From positions 248,001 to 312,000 of the forward strand of contig CAXXGM010000007.1 in NCBI GenBank assembly GCA_963677325.2: DNA of 64,000 nucleotides, written 5' to 3'. Positions 16,488-25,193 of the stretch are shown piece after piece. Below the pieces are notes generated by a model. It saw only the letters and a list, made by a program, of their open reading frames with translations. It searched no databases and was not told the DNA's origin. The stretch is from G963677325 sp963677325. Lineage in GTDB: Bacteria > Bacteroidota > Bacteroidia > Bacteroidales > Prolixibacteraceae. How positions within the stretch are numbered: position 1 is the first letter of the stretch; each line of letters begins with the position of its first letter. The position numbers and the translations under genes were made by a program.

Positions 16488-18827
16488 ATGAGTGACCTGG
16501 GTAAAGTTGATCAAATAATTGCGGAGAAGGGAACATCCAAAAATTCCCTTATTCCCATTCTGCAGGCCATTCAAAAAGAATATAATTATTTGCCAGAGGA
16601 TGTTTTAAGAAAGGTGGCTGATTTAACCAGCATTACACCTGCTGAAATCATTGGTGTGGCAAGCTTTTATTCGCAGTTCAGACTTAAACCCGTAGGAGAA
16701 CATATGGTAAGGGTCTGTATTGGTACAGCCTGCCACGTAAAAGGTGCGGGACAGGTTTATGATGCATTCAGAAGGGAGCTGAAACTGCCGGATGGCCAGT
16801 ACACCAATGATACCGGAAAATATACCATTGAGAAGGTGAGTTGTTTGGGATGCTGTACATTGGCTCCTGTTGTACAGATTGATGGCATTACTTATGGCCA
16901 CGTTTCCAGCGACAAGGTAGGACAGATTATTGATGATTTTGAATCCCTGAAAGGAGATAAAAATAAGACACAGTTCAGGGAAGCGGAGGGAAGAGAGATT
17001 AAAGGTGAAATCCGGATTGGTCTTGGTTCCTGCTGCGTAGCAAGCGGCAGTGAGGAAATAAGGCAGAGCGTTGAGGATGTTCTTGTTAAGAATAATCTGA
17101 ATGTAAAGCTTAAAAGCGTAGGATGTGTCGGAATGTGTCATCAGGTACCTTTAGTTGAAATTGTGCCTTATCATGGCCATTCAACCCTTTATTCGAAGGT
17201 TAAACCTGAAGACATTAAAAGTATCGTTGAGAAGCATTTTAAATCTCAGAACTGGCTTTCACGATTTAAAAACAGATTTGTAAATTCTATCGGGAATATA
17301 CAGAATGATGCCAATTGGAATGGGATAGAGAGTTATTTGTTGGATGTAAGAGAGAAGCCTGTGGCCACTTTTCTCGGAAGACAATTACCGATTGCTACAG
17401 AAAACCGTGGAGTAATGAATCCCCTTGATCTCGAGGAATATAAAAATCACGGGGGATTCTTAGCTTTAAAAAAGGTGCTGAAACAATTTACTCCTTCGCA
17501 GGTGATTGAAAAAGTGAAGGTTAGCGGCATAAGAGGAAGGGGAGGAGCAGGATTTCCCACCGGCGTTAAATGGGAAATGGTTGCGCATCAGGAAAACGAC
17601 ATCAAATACCTCATCTGCAACGGTGATGAAGGGGATCCCGGCGCTTTTATGGACCGGATGCTTTTGGAATCCTATCCATACAGGGTGATTGAAGGAATGA
17701 TCATTGGAGCTTACGCGGTGGGTGCACACAGTGGATACTTTTATATCCGTGCAGAGTATCCCTTAGCGGTGAAAAGAATCAGAGCGGCTATCGATGTTTG
17801 TATTGCCAATAATCTGCTTGGAGAAAATATCCTGCAGTCCGGATTCAATTTTAGTGTACAGATTTACGAAGGTGCCGGGGCTTTTGTCTGTGGCGAAGAA
17901 ACAGCTTTGATTTCATCCATTGAAGGCAAGAGAGGGTTTCCACACCTAAGGCCGCCATTCCCTGCCGTAAAAGGATTATTCGGGAAGCCAACCCTGGTCA
18001 ATAATACTGAAACTTTTGCCCAGATATCCTATATCATCAGGGAGACTTCTGAGAGATTTGACAACATCGGAACCGAAAAAAGTAAAGGAACCAAAGTTTT
18101 TGCTCTCGCGGGTAAAATAATACGCGGAGGGCTGATTGAAGTACCAATGGGGATTACCATCCGGCAGGTAATTGAAGAAATTGGTGGCGGTATTGCCAAC
18201 GGTCGTAAATTCAAGGCCGTGCAGATTGGCGGACCTTCAGGAGGCTGTATCCCGGCTCATCTGGCGGATACTCACATAGATTATGAATCTTTGAGCAGTT
18301 TGGGAGCCATGATGGGTTCGGGAGGACTTGTTGTGCTGGACGATACAGACTGTATGGTGGACATTGCCAGGTTCTTTCTCTCCTTTACTCAGCACGAATC
18401 CTGTGGTAAATGTACCTTTTGCCGTGTTGGAACAAAACGGATGCTCGATATCCTGGAGAATCTGACTTCCGGAAAGGGTCAGAAGGGCGATTTGGAAGAA
18501 CTGGAGAAACTGGCTAAATGGACTCAAAAGGGGAGCCTTTGTGGGTTGGGTAAAACAGCGCCTAATCCTGTTTTGAGTACCTTAAAATATTTCAGGGAAG
18601 AATACGAAGCTCATCTTAACGGAATATGTCCAACAGGGAAATGCAGCGCTTTAATAAAATATTCCATCAATGACGACTGTATTGGTTGTACCAAATGCGT
18701 GCAACGCTGCCCGGTCGATGCAATACCATTTACGCCTCTTGAAAAGCATAGCATTAATACCGATTTATGCATCAAGTGTGATGCCTGCCGTCAGGTCTGT
18801 CCTGTTAATGCGGTGATAGTGGTGTAA
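16488..18827 (+). CDS. Fused NuoE-NuoF-type NADH dehydrogenase/diaphorase with extra ferredoxin domains
   Basis: A 779-residue cytoplasmic protein joining domains usually on two genes. Residues 1-150 are NuoE-like, with [2Fe-2S] ligands C77, C82, C119 and C123. About 172-250 is a second thioredoxin-like [2Fe-2S] domain (C182/C183, C213, C217). About 290-620 is the NuoF FMN/NADH domain (GRGGAGFPTGVKW at 350-362, NGDEGDPGAF). The N3-type [4Fe-4S] site is C639, C642, C645 and C685. The C-terminus is a 2x[4Fe-4S] ferredoxin (C731-C741, C761-C771). The last two features match the HydB/NuoF-like subunits of bifurcating hydrogenases and Stn-type transhydrogenases. It should exchange electrons between NADH and Fe-S carriers. 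No hydrogenase catalytic subunit is present. Confidence 0.88.
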   Translation: MSDLGKVDQIIAEKGTSKNSLIPILQAIQKEYNYLPEDVLRKVADLTSITPAEIIGVASFYSQFRLKPVGEHMVRVCIGTACHVKGAGQVYDAFRRELKLPDGQYTNDTGKYTIEKVSCLGCCTLAPVVQIDGITYGHVSSDKVGQIIDDFESLKGDKNKTQFREAEGREIKGEIRIGLGSCCVASGSEEIRQSVEDVLVKNNLNVKLKSVGCVGMCHQVPLVEIVPYHGHSTLYSKVKPEDIKSIVEKHFKSQNWLSRFKNRFVNSIGNIQNDANWNGIESYLLDVREKPVATFLGRQLPIATENRGVMNPLDLEEYKNHGGFLALKKVLKQFTPSQVIEKVKVSGIRGRGGAGFPTGVKWEMVAHQENDIKYLICNGDEGDPGAFMDRMLLESYPYRVIEGMIIGAYAVGAHSGYFYIRAEYPLAVKRIRAAIDVCIANNLLGENILQSGFNFSVQIYEGAGAFVCGEETALISSIEGKRGFPHLRPPFPAVKGLFGKPTLVNNTETFAQISYIIRETSERFDNIGTEKSKGTKVFALAGKIIRGGLIEVPMGITIRQVIEEIGGGIANGRKFKAVQIGGPSGGCIPAHLADTHIDYESLSSLGAMMGSGGLVVLDDTDCMVDIARFFLSFTQHESCGKCTFCRVGTKRMLDILENLTSGKGQKGDLEELEKLAKWTQKGSLCGLGKTAPNPVLSTLKYFREEYEAHLNGICPTGKCSALIKYSINDDCIGCTKCVQRCPVDAIPFTPLEKHSINTDLCIKCDACRQVCPVNAVIVV

Positions 18828-18946
18828 AAATTAGTAAGCGGGGGAAAAGGGGAAAAGGGGGAAAAGTTTTACAAAATAAGAGGATTCTTCCTTGGTAGAA
18901 AATCGAAAAGTTAGGTAAAGAAGCGAGAGGTGAAAACTTAAAAACG

Positions 18947-20500
18947 ATGATTACTGTAAAGATCAATAATAAAGAGTTCCGGGTTGAAGATGGAATCTCA
19001 GTCATAAAGGCTGCAGAGGCAGCCGGAGTTAAAGTTCCGGCCTTATGCCTGAATGAGGAGCTGGGGCATTTCACTTCCTGCATGCTTTGTCTGGTTAAGG
19101 ATACTCATAACGGGAAGCTCTTTCCCTCCTGTTCAGTGACGGCTACTGAAGGGATGTCAATCGTTACGGATGACAACGAAATTAAGGAAGCCCGTCAGGT
19201 AGCCCTTGAACTTCTGTTGAGTGAACATGTTGGAGATTGTGAAGGTCCCTGTCAGATTGCTTGTCCGGCTCATATGAATATTCCCCTGATGAACAGGCTC
19301 ATTGCTAACGGTAATTTCTTAGGAGCCCTTAAAGAAGTAAAAAAGAATATTGCATTGCCGTCGGTTCTGGGACGTATTTGTTCCGCTCCCTGCGAAGGAG
19401 CCTGTCGCCGGAAGAGTATAGATTCTCCTGTTTCTATTTGTCTTTTGAAGCGTTTTGTAGGTGATGAAAATGACGTTCATCCTTTCGATCCGCCGCCTTC
19501 AACGGGTAAAACCGCAGCTGTCATTGGAGCAGGACCTGCCGGATTGGCAGCAGCTTATTACCTGCAGTTAAAAGGTGTTCAGGTTACTTTATTTGACAAA
19601 AACAGGGTAGCAGGAGGGATGCTGCGTACTGCAATAACTGACGATATTCTTCCAAAAGAAGTGTTGGATGGTGAAATTACTTCCATTCTCAATACAGGAG
19701 TAAAGTTTGAAGGTGGGAAGGAAATAGATGCAGAAGAATTTCGTTCTATCCGGAGTCAGTACGATGCAGTAGTCATCTCAACCGGTGTGATCAGCGAAGA
19801 GATGAAATCCTGGGGAATCTCTTTGAATGATAAAGGAATAGTAGCTGACAAAAACAGTTACCAAACTTCTGAAAAGGGAGTCTTTGCGATAGGGAACAGC
19901 TTACGTTTCTCTAAACTGGCTATCCGTTCGTTAGGACAGGGAAAAGAAGTCGCTTTCTCAGTAATCCAGTATTTGTCGGGAGAAGAGCCCAAGGGAGAAC
20001 CACAGCTTTTCAATTCCAGGTTTGGCCGTTTGCTCAGGGAAGAATTGTCGGAATATCTCAAAGAATCAGTTGAAAGAGAAAGAGTCACTCCGGCAAGAGG
20101 TATGAATGCCGGATTTACTAAAGAGGAGGTGGTTCTGGAAGCACAGCGTTGTCTTCATTGCGATTGCCGGGAAATAGAAAATTGCAAACTGAGATTGTAT
20201 TCAGGAGAGTACAATGCTGATCAGAAGCATTTTGCAGGAAATGATCGAAGACCGTTCACGAAGAAATTTGCTCATGATATCGTTTATGAACCTCAGAAAT
20301 GCATCAAATGCGGGATCTGTGTCAGAATGACAGAGAAATATCACGAGAAATACGGTTTCACTTTCATTGGCAGGGGATTTGAGGTGGAAATAGGTGTACC
20401 CTTTAATGAGTCCATCGAATCCGGCTTAGCCGAAACGGCAAAAATTGTAGCAAAAGCCTGTCCGACAGGTGCACTTTCATCTTTAGACAAAAGGCTTTAG
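18947..20500 (+). CDS. [2Fe-2S]/GltD-like FAD iron-sulfur protein lacking the NAD(P)H domain
   Basis: A 517-residue cytoplasmic protein. Residues 1-75 are a NuoG-type [2Fe-2S] domain (C34, C45, C48, C62). About 90-170 are the Cys-rich GltD/NfnB N-terminal domain (CEGPCQIACPAH, CSAPCEGACRR). FAD binding starts with GAGPAG at 194-199 and ends with GVFAIGN at 311-317. In GltD and NfnB a second Rossmann domain with GGGNxAxD of ~110-120 residues lies between the VVISTG strand and GVFA. Here only ~30 residues separate them, so the NAD(P)H site is absent. Residues 400-413 and 452-505 hold extra cysteines (CLHCDC, CIKCGICVR, CPTGAL) like NuoG. It probably forms a complex with the preceding NuoEF-like protein and accepts electrons through Fe-S, not NADPH. 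Confidence 0.85.
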   Translation: MITVKINNKEFRVEDGISVIKAAEAAGVKVPALCLNEELGHFTSCMLCLVKDTHNGKLFPSCSVTATEGMSIVTDDNEIKEARQVALELLLSEHVGDCEGPCQIACPAHMNIPLMNRLIANGNFLGALKEVKKNIALPSVLGRICSAPCEGACRRKSIDSPVSICLLKRFVGDENDVHPFDPPPSTGKTAAVIGAGPAGLAAAYYLQLKGVQVTLFDKNRVAGGMLRTAITDDILPKEVLDGEITSILNTGVKFEGGKEIDAEEFRSIRSQYDAVVISTGVISEEMKSWGISLNDKGIVADKNSYQTSEKGVFAIGNSLRFSKLAIRSLGQGKEVAFSVIQYLSGEEPKGEPQLFNSRFGRLLREELSEYLKESVERERVTPARGMNAGFTKEEVVLEAQRCLHCDCREIENCKLRLYSGEYNADQKHFAGNDRRPFTKKFAHDIVYEPQKCIKCGICVRMTEKYHEKYGFTFIGRGFEVEIGVPFNESIESGLAETAKIVAKACPTGALSSLDKRL

Positions 20501-20529
20501 ACATTAGGCTGGAGGGAATAAACTTCTAA

Positions 20530-20712
20530 AACGTTCGATTTAAGGAATGGATAACCTAATCTGTCGAAAACACCTCAGTAGAAATGATCGGGGGAGAAAA
20601 ATTGACCTAATTACCTAATTTAATCAGGTAATCAGGTCGTTGAAAGGGTAAAATCAATTCCTCTACTGAGGTGTTTTTTAAAAGATCAGGTTATCGAAGA
20701 CAACATTTAAGA
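20530..20712. mobile_element. MITE-like palindromic element, copy 2 (inverted relative to copy 1)
   Basis: The complement of 5914-6153 can be followed base by base through this block: GATAACCTAATCTGTC, AACACCTCAGTAGAAATGAT, a central ACCTAATTACCTAATTTAAT stem, CTACTGAGGTGTTTTT and CAGGTTATCGAAGACAACAT. Homology reaches outward to ACGTTCGATTTAAGGAATGG at the left but fades at the right, so one terminal repeat seems lost. It separates the GltD-like gene from propeller 5. Confidence 0.7.
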
Positions 20713-20761
20713 AACTCTTAATTCGCATAATTTAAAATTTCTAATTTCATTGGTCATTCAA

Positions 20762-21877
20762 ATGAAAACTTTAATTCTTTCTCTTTTATTTTTATTGACA
20801 ATGTCTGAGCTTTCTGCCCAGACAACCCATTGCTGGAATAACTTTCGCGGAAACCAGAGTCTGACAGGAACCACAAATGTCAATATTCCAGAAAATCCAA
20901 AGTTGTTATGGTCTTTTCAGTCAGGCGATAATATAAAATCTGCGCCGGTAATCTGTGATGGTAAAATTGTGGTGGCAAGTACCAATGGGACTGTTTTCTG
21001 TCTTGATCTGAAGGGAAAACTGATCTGGAAATATAAAACTGAAAACTCCATTGAAGCTCCTGCATTGATTTTGAACGGCAAAGTATATATCGGCAATCTG
21101 GACGGTACTCTCTTTGCGCTGAAGCTTACGGATGGCAAACTGATCTGGAAATACAAAACCGAGAACCAGATCATGGGTTCTGTCAACTGGTGGAAATCAG
21201 GGAATCAGACTCTACTTATGGTGGGAAGTTATGACTATTTTCTTCATTGCGTTGATGCAGAAACGGGAAAAGTAAAATGGAAATACGAATCCAGTAATTA
21301 CATCAATGGCTCTGCCGCCTGTTTCAATGGGAAAGCAATCTTTGGCGGATGTGACGGATTTCTGCATGTTGTTGACATCAGCAAGGGGAAGCTCGATGCC
21401 AAAATAGATGTGGCTACCTATGTGGCTGGATCCTGTCCGGTAGAACAGCAAATGGCTTACATTGGTGATTATGACGGACGTTTTTCCAAAGTGGATGTTC
21501 AGAACAAGAAGATCCTCTGGAGCTGGGAAAACGAGAAGAAAGAGGCAAGACAACCTTTTGTGGCCTCTGCCGCTTTATCCGGGAACAAGGTAGTAACAGC
21601 TAATAAGGATAAATTCGTATATTGTTTTGATAAATCTTCGGGAAAGTTGCTTTGGAGTTACAATACCAACAAGGTGGTGGAAGCCTCTCCGGTGATAGTG
21701 AATAACAAAGTTATTGTTGCTAATATGCGTGGAGATCTAACGATCCTTAATCTTTCCAATGGAAGTAAAATCTGGAGCTATGAAATTGGGAGCGGCATAC
21801 CCAATAATCCTGCTGTTGCTGATAATATGATCGTGCTCGGAGCAATGGATGGAAACATTTACTGTTTTTCCAAATAA
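20762..21877 (+). CDS. Secreted PQQ-like (BamB-like) beta-propeller protein 5
   Basis: A 371-residue exported propeller with a signal peptide (MKTLILSLLFLLTMSELSAQ). The ATG at 20762 is preferred over a TTG four codons earlier. It starts with CWNNFRGNQSLTGT and has very regular blades with LxGKLIWKYKTEN repeated almost verbatim twice, then ETGKVKWKYES, SSGKLLWSYNTN and SNGSKIWSYEIG. Of the five it is closest to canonical BamB-like repeats. It lies outside the inner MITE-like copy, and so may be an independently regulated member or a separate unit. Confidence 0.85.
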   Translation: MKTLILSLLFLLTMSELSAQTTHCWNNFRGNQSLTGTTNVNIPENPKLLWSFQSGDNIKSAPVICDGKIVVASTNGTVFCLDLKGKLIWKYKTENSIEAPALILNGKVYIGNLDGTLFALKLTDGKLIWKYKTENQIMGSVNWWKSGNQTLLMVGSYDYFLHCVDAETGKVKWKYESSNYINGSAACFNGKAIFGGCDGFLHVVDISKGKLDAKIDVATYVAGSCPVEQQMAYIGDYDGRFSKVDVQNKKILWSWENEKKEARQPFVASAALSGNKVVTANKDKFVYCFDKSSGKLLWSYNTNKVVEASPVIVNNKVIVANMRGDLTILNLSNGSKIWSYEIGSGIPNNPAVADNMIVLGAMDGNIYCFSK

Positions 21878-21986
21878 GCTTTAGAAACTCAGCGATTGCG
21901 GATTCATCCGATTTCCTCTAAAACTAACCAATTCTGGGCACAGCAAATACTTCGTCTCATTTTTCCTCCAAAAAATCTCATTTTAT

Positions 21987-22018
21987 TTTGTCATTAAAAA
22001 TTCTGTTTAGTAGCTTTG
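21987..22018 (+). promoter_or_regulatory. Bacteroidota-type promoter for the TPR gene at 22045
   Basis: TTTG at 21987-21990, a 20-base spacer and TAGCTTTG at 22011-22018 match the TTTG/TAnnTTTG consensus well. Transcription would start about 22025, 20 bases upstream of the ATG. Confidence 0.65.
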
Positions 22019-22044
22019 ATACGCTGACTTAATCTGACTATTGA

Positions 22045-22911
22045 ATGGAAAATCTTGATCAAATATCTCAAAAAAAATCACCAAAGGATCACAATTTATT
22101 AATCGAAGAATACTCAAAAATAATTGAATCAGATCCAGGATCTTTTGAAGCTTACTGCAAAAGGGGAAGGAGCAGGGTTGCTCTCGGAGATTATGAAAAT
22201 GCGATGAATGATTTAAATAGAAGTATTGAACTTAACCCAATGAATTATTTGGCATTTAGTGTCCGTGGATATCTCCGGTACAAAATTAATGATATCAAAG
22301 GTTCGATGGAAGATTGCAAAAAGGCGTTTGAGCTGAAGCCTGGAGAAGGTTGCAATTATCTGGTCAGGGGATTATGTAAATTAAAATTAGGAGATTTAAA
22401 TTCAGCTCTTGAAGATCTGACTAAAACATTAGAGTTATTTCCAAAGCTGATATTTGGTTATGAAAAACGGGCGCTTTGCTTCGAAGAATTGGAAAGATTC
22501 GAGGAAGCTTTCATGGATTACTCAAAAGCCATTTCATTAAATAAAGAAAATAAATCTGCATACCTCAATAGAGCCATGTTAAATAGTTATTTAAAAAATT
22601 ATAATTCTGCTCTTAATGATTTTAAGATGGTTGTACAACTTGATCCCAATGATTTGGAAGCATATTTTGATATGGGACTTATTCATGAGATGTTGGGTGA
22701 AAAAGAAAAGGCGATCAAAAACTACGACAATATAATTGAACAGGATCCGGGCAATATTAGCGCACTGCTAAGGAGAGGTGGTTTATACCGAAGAAAAGGA
22801 CTTATCAGCGAAGCAATTAAAGATTTTAGCAAAGTTATTCACATTGATCCAAAAAATAATGAAGCATATAAAGAATTATACAATATCAAAGGCCAACCTA
22901 AAAGTAGTTAA
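22045..22911 (+). CDS. TPR-repeat protein
   Basis: A 288-residue cytoplasmic-looking protein made of about eight tetratricopeptide repeats (for example AYCKRGRSRVALGDYENAMN and AYLNRAMLNSYLKNYNSALN, each followed by D-L-x-x-hydrophobic-x-L-x-P). There is no signal peptide. The gene has its own good promoter. It converges with a second TPR gene and the two stop codons share the bases TTAA at 22908-22911. Probably a protein-interaction scaffold; partner unknown. Confidence 0.85.
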   Translation: MENLDQISQKKSPKDHNLLIEEYSKIIESDPGSFEAYCKRGRSRVALGDYENAMNDLNRSIELNPMNYLAFSVRGYLRYKINDIKGSMEDCKKAFELKPGEGCNYLVRGLCKLKLGDLNSALEDLTKTLELFPKLIFGYEKRALCFEELERFEEAFMDYSKAISLNKENKSAYLNRAMLNSYLKNYNSALNDFKMVVQLDPNDLEAYFDMGLIHEMLGEKEKAIKNYDNIIEQDPGNISALLRRGGLYRRKGLISEAIKDFSKVIHIDPKNNEAYKELYNIKGQPKSS

Positions 22912-24230
22912 CGCTCAGCTTGATCATTTTCCCTTTCCTTTATTCTCCTGCAGGCATCCTCATAATAACGTTCAACAACTTTTCGTAGTTCGAGTGGAGT
23001 GGATTCAGCGTTAACAGCAGGAATTTGATGAGTCATTTGGTAATGCATAAGCAAAAAGTTCTGAGGTAACCCAAAAATCCGATCAAGTAAATTTATATCA
23101 ATTTTATCTTTCTCTTGCGAATCGTCGAAAGTGCTGTCCCAGTTTGGATTTAAATCCAATGCCTTGTAGTAATCCGAAATAAGTCCTTCATAATCGCCAA
23201 TTTGGTACTTTGCAATTCCACGGCGGATATAAGTTTCATCACTCTGGGGATTATAATCCAGTGCTTGAGTAAAACAATCAATGGCTTCCTGATAACAACC
23301 GTTATCAAAGTGGAAAAGACCATTATGATAATTGGGACTGAACTGATCGGCTTCAATTTCTTCAGCTTTATTCTTATCGGTTATTGATCCCTCCTCATCG
23401 CCCAATATCTCTTTCAGTTCACTCCTGCAGTTGTAAGCTTCAGAATTTTTGGGATCAATTTCAATTGCTTTGTTAAGATCACTTAACGCGCCGCTGAAAT
23501 CTTTCAGGAAAATCTTTACTTTGCCTATGCCTAAATAGGCGCCTGAGTATTCCGGAGTTTCGTTCAAAGCAATATGATAATCTTCTAAAGCTCCCTGGTA
23601 ATCGCCCAGGGCGTATTTTGCATCACCCCTCATTCGCATCAGATAAAATTCAGGACATTTTTCCAGAGCGCTATTAATATCCTGAATAGCTCCAGTAAAA
23701 TCTCCAATCTCCAATTTCAGCATTGCACTGTCTTGGAAAATTGAATGATTTTCCGGGTCCATTTGCAGCAATTTGTTGTAGTCAGTCAAGGCTCCGTTGA
23801 AATCAGAGAGAATATATTGCCTGATTTCTCCTCTGCTATAATAAAATCTTGAATCATAAGGATTAATTTCTATAGCACTGTTATAATCTTCAATTATATT
23901 TTCAAAGAGACGCAAGAAATACTTCGACTCTCCCCTTAAATAATAAGCATCGGCGTTTCGTGGATTGGTCGCTAAATAAATATTAAAATCTTCAAGGGCT
24001 TCTTTAAACTCTTCTTCTTTGTACTCAGCTATTCCTCTTAGATAATACAACTCCATATCATTTGGATTGAGAGCAATAGCTTTACTCAGTTCTTCTTTCG
24101 TCCTAATATTCTCTTCTGATTCTCTTCTTATATTCTCCATTTCGCAATTGATCTCTTCAATACTTTGACCCTTTGAAGCGTATCTGGTTTCTTCTCCAAA
24201 ATCTTTATTAAGTAAAGAATATTCTATCAT
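22908..24230 (-). CDS. TPR-repeat protein, larger relative of the convergent gene
   Basis: A 440-residue protein with about ten TPRs (ELYYLRGIAEYKEEEFKEAL, AYYLRGESKYFLRLFENIIE, FYYSRGEIRQYILSDFNGAL and so on), an acidic N-terminal coiled stretch (EINCEMENIRRESEENIRTK) and a charged C-terminal tail. It is the last gene of a minus-strand run that begins with the CFI-box gene at 25944; the membrane protein ends 29 bases upstream. The stop overlaps that of the opposing TPR gene by 4 bases. Related in sequence style to that gene, suggesting duplication and inversion. Confidence 0.85.
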   Translation of the reverse strand: MIEYSLLNKDFGEETRYASKGQSIEEINCEMENIRRESEENIRTKEELSKAIALNPNDMELYYLRGIAEYKEEEFKEALEDFNIYLATNPRNADAYYLRGESKYFLRLFENIIEDYNSAIEINPYDSRFYYSRGEIRQYILSDFNGALTDYNKLLQMDPENHSIFQDSAMLKLEIGDFTGAIQDINSALEKCPEFYLMRMRGDAKYALGDYQGALEDYHIALNETPEYSGAYLGIGKVKIFLKDFSGALSDLNKAIEIDPKNSEAYNCRSELKEILGDEEGSITDKNKAEEIEADQFSPNYHNGLFHFDNGCYQEAIDCFTQALDYNPQSDETYIRRGIAKYQIGDYEGLISDYYKALDLNPNWDSTFDDSQEKDKIDINLLDRIFGLPQNFLLMHYQMTHQIPAVNAESTPLELRKVVERYYEDACRRIKERENDQAER

Positions 24231-24259
24231 TTCGTAATATCTTGAATGTTTGGTATTTA

Positions 24260-25006
24260 CTAATGAGTAACGCTCAAAATAGTATGATTGATATAAGAAC
24301 TATAAATACATAACCCTAAAATCCCAGATGATATTCCTATAAACGAACTGATATTTGCAACAATAGGTTCATTCGTATGTATAGAGTACTCATCTATTAT
24401 TTTAAGGTTCACAAGTATAAAAAATATGGCGATTATCAAAACCAATTCAATAATTAGTGATAAAATTAAAAATCCTATTAATATAAAGAAACCGGGATAG
24501 ATGAAAACATTTGAATTTAAACCTTCTGAACCATTCAATAGATATTTTTCTCCAAAAAAGTAAATTATAATGATACCTTGAATTAGAATAGGTGATGATT
24601 TTTTTGCCGAAATTGTTTTTTGAATAAAAGGAATTAAAGTTAACACGTAAAACAAGGATGTTGAATATAGCATAATTGGAATATAGATCATCCACAGGGG
24701 TTTAAATGAATGGATCCATAAATCAAATACACTTTTACCAAATGGGATGGGAAGAATAAAAAATATCATACATATTAATAAATTGATCCACAAAAAGAGA
24801 TATAAAAATTTGTAAATCAAAAAGAATGCATATTTAGTTCCACGAAAATTCTCATTTAATGAACTTAATTTTTCAGGTATACGGAAGGACAATAGTATTA
24901 TTTCGTAAATTAATATACACAGCCAAAATTCCCAGTGGGTAAACAGAATTATTGCACCTTCAACGATTGATTTTAAAAACATAATGAAAAATTTTAGGTT
25001 AGACAC
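24260..25006 (-). CDS. Polytopic membrane protein of unknown function
   Basis: A 248-residue protein with about six transmembrane segments (for example FWLCILIYEIILLSF, FLYLFLWINLLICMIFFIL and FILIGFLILSLIIELVLIIA). No family recognised. Its start overlaps the preceding small membrane gene by 8 bases and it is followed after 29 bases by the TPR gene, so it belongs to the same transcript. AT-rich coding sequence compared with the redox cluster, consistent with an accessory region. Confidence 0.65.
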   Translation of the reverse strand: MSNLKFFIMFLKSIVEGAIILFTHWEFWLCILIYEIILLSFRIPEKLSSLNENFRGTKYAFFLIYKFLYLFLWINLLICMIFFILPIPFGKSVFDLWIHSFKPLWMIYIPIMLYSTSLFYVLTLIPFIQKTISAKKSSPILIQGIIIIYFFGEKYLLNGSEGLNSNVFIYPGFFILIGFLILSLIIELVLIIAIFFILVNLKIIDEYSIHTNEPIVANISSFIGISSGILGLCIYSSYINHTILSVTH

Positions 25007-25193
25007 ACAATGATATAATAAACAATATCAAACTGATTAAATACAGAAATGGAAAACCATTGGGCACTCCATAAGGTGATATTCTCATAAGTATCGAAGC
25101 TGTAAAAAATCCTGATATAAATGGCGCTAATAATAACCACCAGCTTACACTAATACATAAAAAATAGTCAAACCATATATCGTTAGACCACAT
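24999..25193 (-). CDS. Small membrane protein (possibly the second half of a split gene)
   Basis: A 64-residue frame with two hydrophobic helices (ISVSWWLLLAPFISGFFTASIL and FPFLYLISLILFIISL). It overlaps the upstream 60-residue frame by 49 bases. A single ~110-residue, three-helix protein would be formed if the reading frame changed within the overlap near 25193-25215, so a frameshift (true or sequencing) is possible. Overlaps the next gene by 8 bases. No family recognised. Confidence 0.4.
   Translation of the reverse strand: MWSNDIWFDYFLCISVSWWLLLAPFISGFFTASILMRISPYGVPNGFPFLYLISLILFIISLCV

Noticed and set aside
16488..20500. Complete electron-bifurcating hydrogenase or Stn/Nfn transhydrogenase
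   Set aside because: No hydrogenase catalytic subunit is encoded and the GltD-like protein lacks the NAD(P)H domain required by Nfn/Stn-type enzymes.
6467..21877. Propellers as true PQQ-dependent dehydrogenases
   Set aside because: At 370-475 residues in the propeller part they are shorter than quinoprotein dehydrogenases, the vicinal Cys pair and catalytic Asp/Ca2+ site were not seen, and no pqq biosynthesis genes are nearby.
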